Origin: Sphingomonas sp. SUN019
Lineage (GTDB): Bacteria; Pseudomonadota; Alphaproteobacteria; Sphingomonadales; Sphingomonadaceae
NCBI RefSeq assembly: GCF_024758705.1
Contig: NZ_CP096971.1
Location: 496,001-560,000 of the forward strand
Length of the DNA: 64,000 bases
Direction: 5' to 3'
Below the pieces are notes generated by a model. The model was not told where the DNA came from and searched no databases. It saw only the letters and a program-made list of their open reading frames with translations. Every line of letters begins with the position of its first letter. The stretch's first letter is position 1. This document shows positions 62,150 to 64,000 of this stretch, piece by piece. Position numbers and translations under genes: made by a program.

Positions 62150-64000
62150 TCACATACCGATACCAATGCCGCGGCTTCGATTGCGACCGACAAGGTCGGC
62201 AAGGCTCTGGCCAACGCTTCGTCCCGGTACTTCCGGCAAGCCAAGCTGCGCCTTGCGACTGCGCAGGATCGACTCGATCTGCGGGTCGCGCTCGAGGCTC
62301 CTGGCCATGCCGAGCATACGGTCGCCGACCGCGTTTGCACGCGTGTCTTCGTGATCACGGAGCAGCATCCGCCGCTGCCGCTCGAGCGTCTGCCAGCGCT
62401 GGACGAAGGTGCTCGCGCGGAGCTGAGGGTCGACCCGAACCTCGGCTTCAAATTGCATCGCGCGGAGTGCGGCCGTGGTCCGGCCTTCGGCCGCGTTGCG
62501 GATCAGTCCATGATCCGACGCAAACGCGGCTTCAAGGTCACGCGCACCATACGGTCGGAGGCCGTCGAGCGAACTGCGGCTGGCATTCAGTTCATTTCGT
62601 TGTTGGGCGGTATGCGGCTCTCCGACGCTGGTCGCGAACCGCAGGGCCTGTACGATGCGGCCATGCCGCTCGACCGCGGTAGTGGCAGCCGGTGTCAGAT
62701 CGCGCACCGATGTGATTGGTGGGGTCACCGGCGCCAGTCGATCGGACACCGATCGGTCGACGGCGCTTACGCGTTCAGGCGCTGGCGGTGACGGCAGGAT
62801 AATCTGCCGTCGGTCGGCGAACGTCCGGCGATAGTCGGATGCCATGTCCTTTGCCCGCTCGCGCGACAGCGTGCGGACCATCCGACCCTCGTCGGCGAAG
62901 TCGTCCCGACCGTAGTGAACCTCAACCGCGTCGCGATGCCGCGACAGCGCGACGTAAGCAGCGTGGCGGTCGAGCCCCGGCGTCGCCAGCACATGAACAT
63001 GGTCGACCGTCACACCCTGCGCCTTGTGGATGGTCGCGGCATAACCATGATCGATGGCGGCATAATCCTTCAGGTCGAACGCCACCGCACGACCATCGTC
63101 GAGCATTACCGCCATTCGCACGGCGCTAACGCTCTCGATCCGCCCCAGCGATCCGTTCTTCACGCCGAGGCTGCGCTCGTTCCGACCGAACATCACGCGG
63201 TCGCCGCGCGCGAACGCGCGCTCGCCTTTCTCGACGTGCAGCATGACATCGTCGCCGAGATCCCCGCCGCGGCGCAGCCGGTCGCGTGCGGCGGCGTTCA
63301 GCGCCTGCACCTCCTCATTGGTGTGCGTGAGGATGATGCGGCTGGCATCGGGCTGCGCGGCGCGCTCCCGATCCCACCGGTCGATCAGGTTTGCGCGCGC
63401 ATCGCCGCGCGTGGCGGAGGCATGAACCGCGCCGTGATCGCGGTAAGCTTCTATCGCGTCAGCCGACCGCCCGGTCGCCAGATGCCGCGTCGCGGTGCGT
63501 TGCCAGTCGCTCTGCTGGCGGCGGATGTCGGTGATCTCGACGCTGCCGTGGCGTTCGGCGATCGACCGGAACGCCGCACCGGCTTCGATCGCCTGCAACT
63601 GTTCGGGATCGCCGACCAGCACGACCTTCGCCCCGCGTTTCTCTGCCTCGGCGATCACGCGTTCCATCTGCCGCGTACCGATCATGCCGGCTTCGTCGAT
63701 GACGAGCACGTCATGCGCCGTCAGCAAGTCGCGGCCCTGAGCCCATTGATGCTCCAGGCTCGCGATCGTGCGCGATGCGATGCCCGACCCGCTTTCCAGA
63801 TTCTCCGCGGCGATGCCGGACAGCGCGCAGCCGCGCACCTCATAACCCGCACTCACCCAAGTGGCGCGCGCGACGCCAAGCATCGCGGATTTGCCGGTGC
63901 CGGCGTAGCCGACGACCGTGCTGATTCCGTCCGCCTTTGTCACATGATTGAACGCTGACTGCTGCTCTGCGGAAAGTACGAGACCGCGCATCTCAGCCCG
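62150..64000 (-). CDS. traA: Conjugative relaxase-helicase TraA (C-terminal part; 5' end outside window)
   Basis: The frame is open to the right edge. The visible part is the SF1 helicase region of Ti-type TraA relaxases: LSAEQQSAFNHV, Walker A GYAGTGKSAML, Walker B VLVIDEAGM, GDPEQLQAIEAG, then HTNEEVQALN, GYAATIHKAQGVTVDHV and AYVALSRHRD. The last 230 or so residues are Arg-rich helices. The N-terminal MobA/MobL relaxase domain should lie to the right. It nicks oriT and unwinds plasmid or ICE DNA during transfer. It indicates a conjugative or mobilisable element at the right end of the window. Confidence 0.9.
   Translation of the reverse strand, partial: RAEMRGLVLSAEQQSAFNHVTKADGISTVVGYAGTGKSAMLGVARATWVSAGYEVRGCALSGIAAENLESGSGIASRTIASLEHQWAQGRDLLTAHDVLVIDEAGMIGTRQMERVIAEAEKRGAKVVLVGDPEQLQAIEAGAAFRSIAERHGSVEITDIRRQQSDWQRTATRHLATGRSADAIEAYRDHGAVHASATRGDARANLIDRWDRERAAQPDASRIILTHTNEEVQALNAAARDRLRRGGDLGDDVMLHVEKGERAFARGDRVMFGRNERSLGVKNGSLGRIESVSAVRMAVMLDDGRAVAFDLKDYAAIDHGYAATIHKAQGVTVDHVHVLATPGLDRHAAYVALSRHRDAVEVHYGRDDFADEGRMVRTLSRERAKDMASDYRRTFADRRQIILPSPPAPERVSAVDRSVSDRLAPVTPPITSVRDLTPAATTAVERHGRIVQALRFATSVGEPHTAQQRNELNASRSSLDGLRPYGARDLEAAFASDHGLIRNAAEGRTTAALRAMQFEAEVRVDPQLRASTFVQRWQTLERQRRMLLRDHEDTRANAVGDRMLGMARSLERDPQIESILRSRKAQLGLPEVPGRSVGQSLADLVGRNRSRGIGIGM

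Noticed and set aside
62915..63958. Plus-strand frame of 347 codons opposite traA
   Set aside because: It is antisense to the TraA helicase motifs and has no recognisable domain or ribosome site.

Overview
The window reads as chromosomal DNA of a high-GC alphaproteobacterium, most likely a sphingomonad (Sphingomonas or a close relative). The evidence is a complete Entner-Doudoroff cluster, a MutL of the endonuclease type, PA0069-type radical SAM, RcnB-like and alginate-export-type outer-membrane proteins, a large TonB-dependent receptor, and intergenic GC-rich palindromes of the kind common in sphingomonads. No rRNA, CRISPR array or origin was recognised.

Positions 1-45 kb are mostly core genome. 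A lytic transglycosylase (cut by the left edge), moaB, a PilZ protein and a radical SAM protein are followed by minus-strand dnaE, gpx, a GNAT acetyltransferase, lolD and lolC/E. Next come a TonB receptor, a small heat-shock protein with a sigma-32-like promoter, pyrG, secG, a MarR-like regulator, an SH3 protein and argC. zwf-pgl-edd-glk-eda form an uninterrupted pathway from glucose to pyruvate plus glyceraldehyde-3-phosphate. mltG-fabF-acpP-fabG-fabD join cell-wall and fatty-acid genes. An amidohydrolase, a GT-C glycosyltransferase, an RcnB-like protein, rpsF-rpsR-rplI, a Crp/Fnr regulator, a porin, mutL and the elongasome operon mreB-mreC-mreD-mrdA-rodA close this part, which ends at tRNA-Lys(CTT).

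From the tRNA (45.08 kb) to the right edge the character changes. Genes are short, often hypothetical, decayed or out of frame, gaps are longer, and codon use looks less GC-biased. This part holds a three-PAS LuxR regulator, two envelope or general-stress proteins, an interrupted lipoprotein gene, a DUF1905 protein, a secreted amidohydrolase, an acyltransferase, a DUF892 protein, an HU/IHF-like protein, an RTX-type protein with four 40-residue repeats, an IS3 relic, a DUF6151 protein and the helicase part of a TraA relaxase running off the window. It looks like a genomic island or an old integrative element, but no integrase or att repeat was found.

The most unusual structure is a family of short imperfect palindromes (core GAATGTCCGC, about 12 nt, GCGGACATTC). 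They sit at the 3' ends, and sometimes both ends, of small accessory genes near 23.7-24.4, 36.9-37.25, 49.9-51.1, 56.1-56.5 and 61.1 kb, including an 84-bp unit present twice in inverted orientation. One gene-plus-palindrome unit sits beside mutL, where a relic of an older mutL 3' end remains beyond it. Several other intergenic repeat families are present, one of which supplies the ribosome-binding site of lolD.
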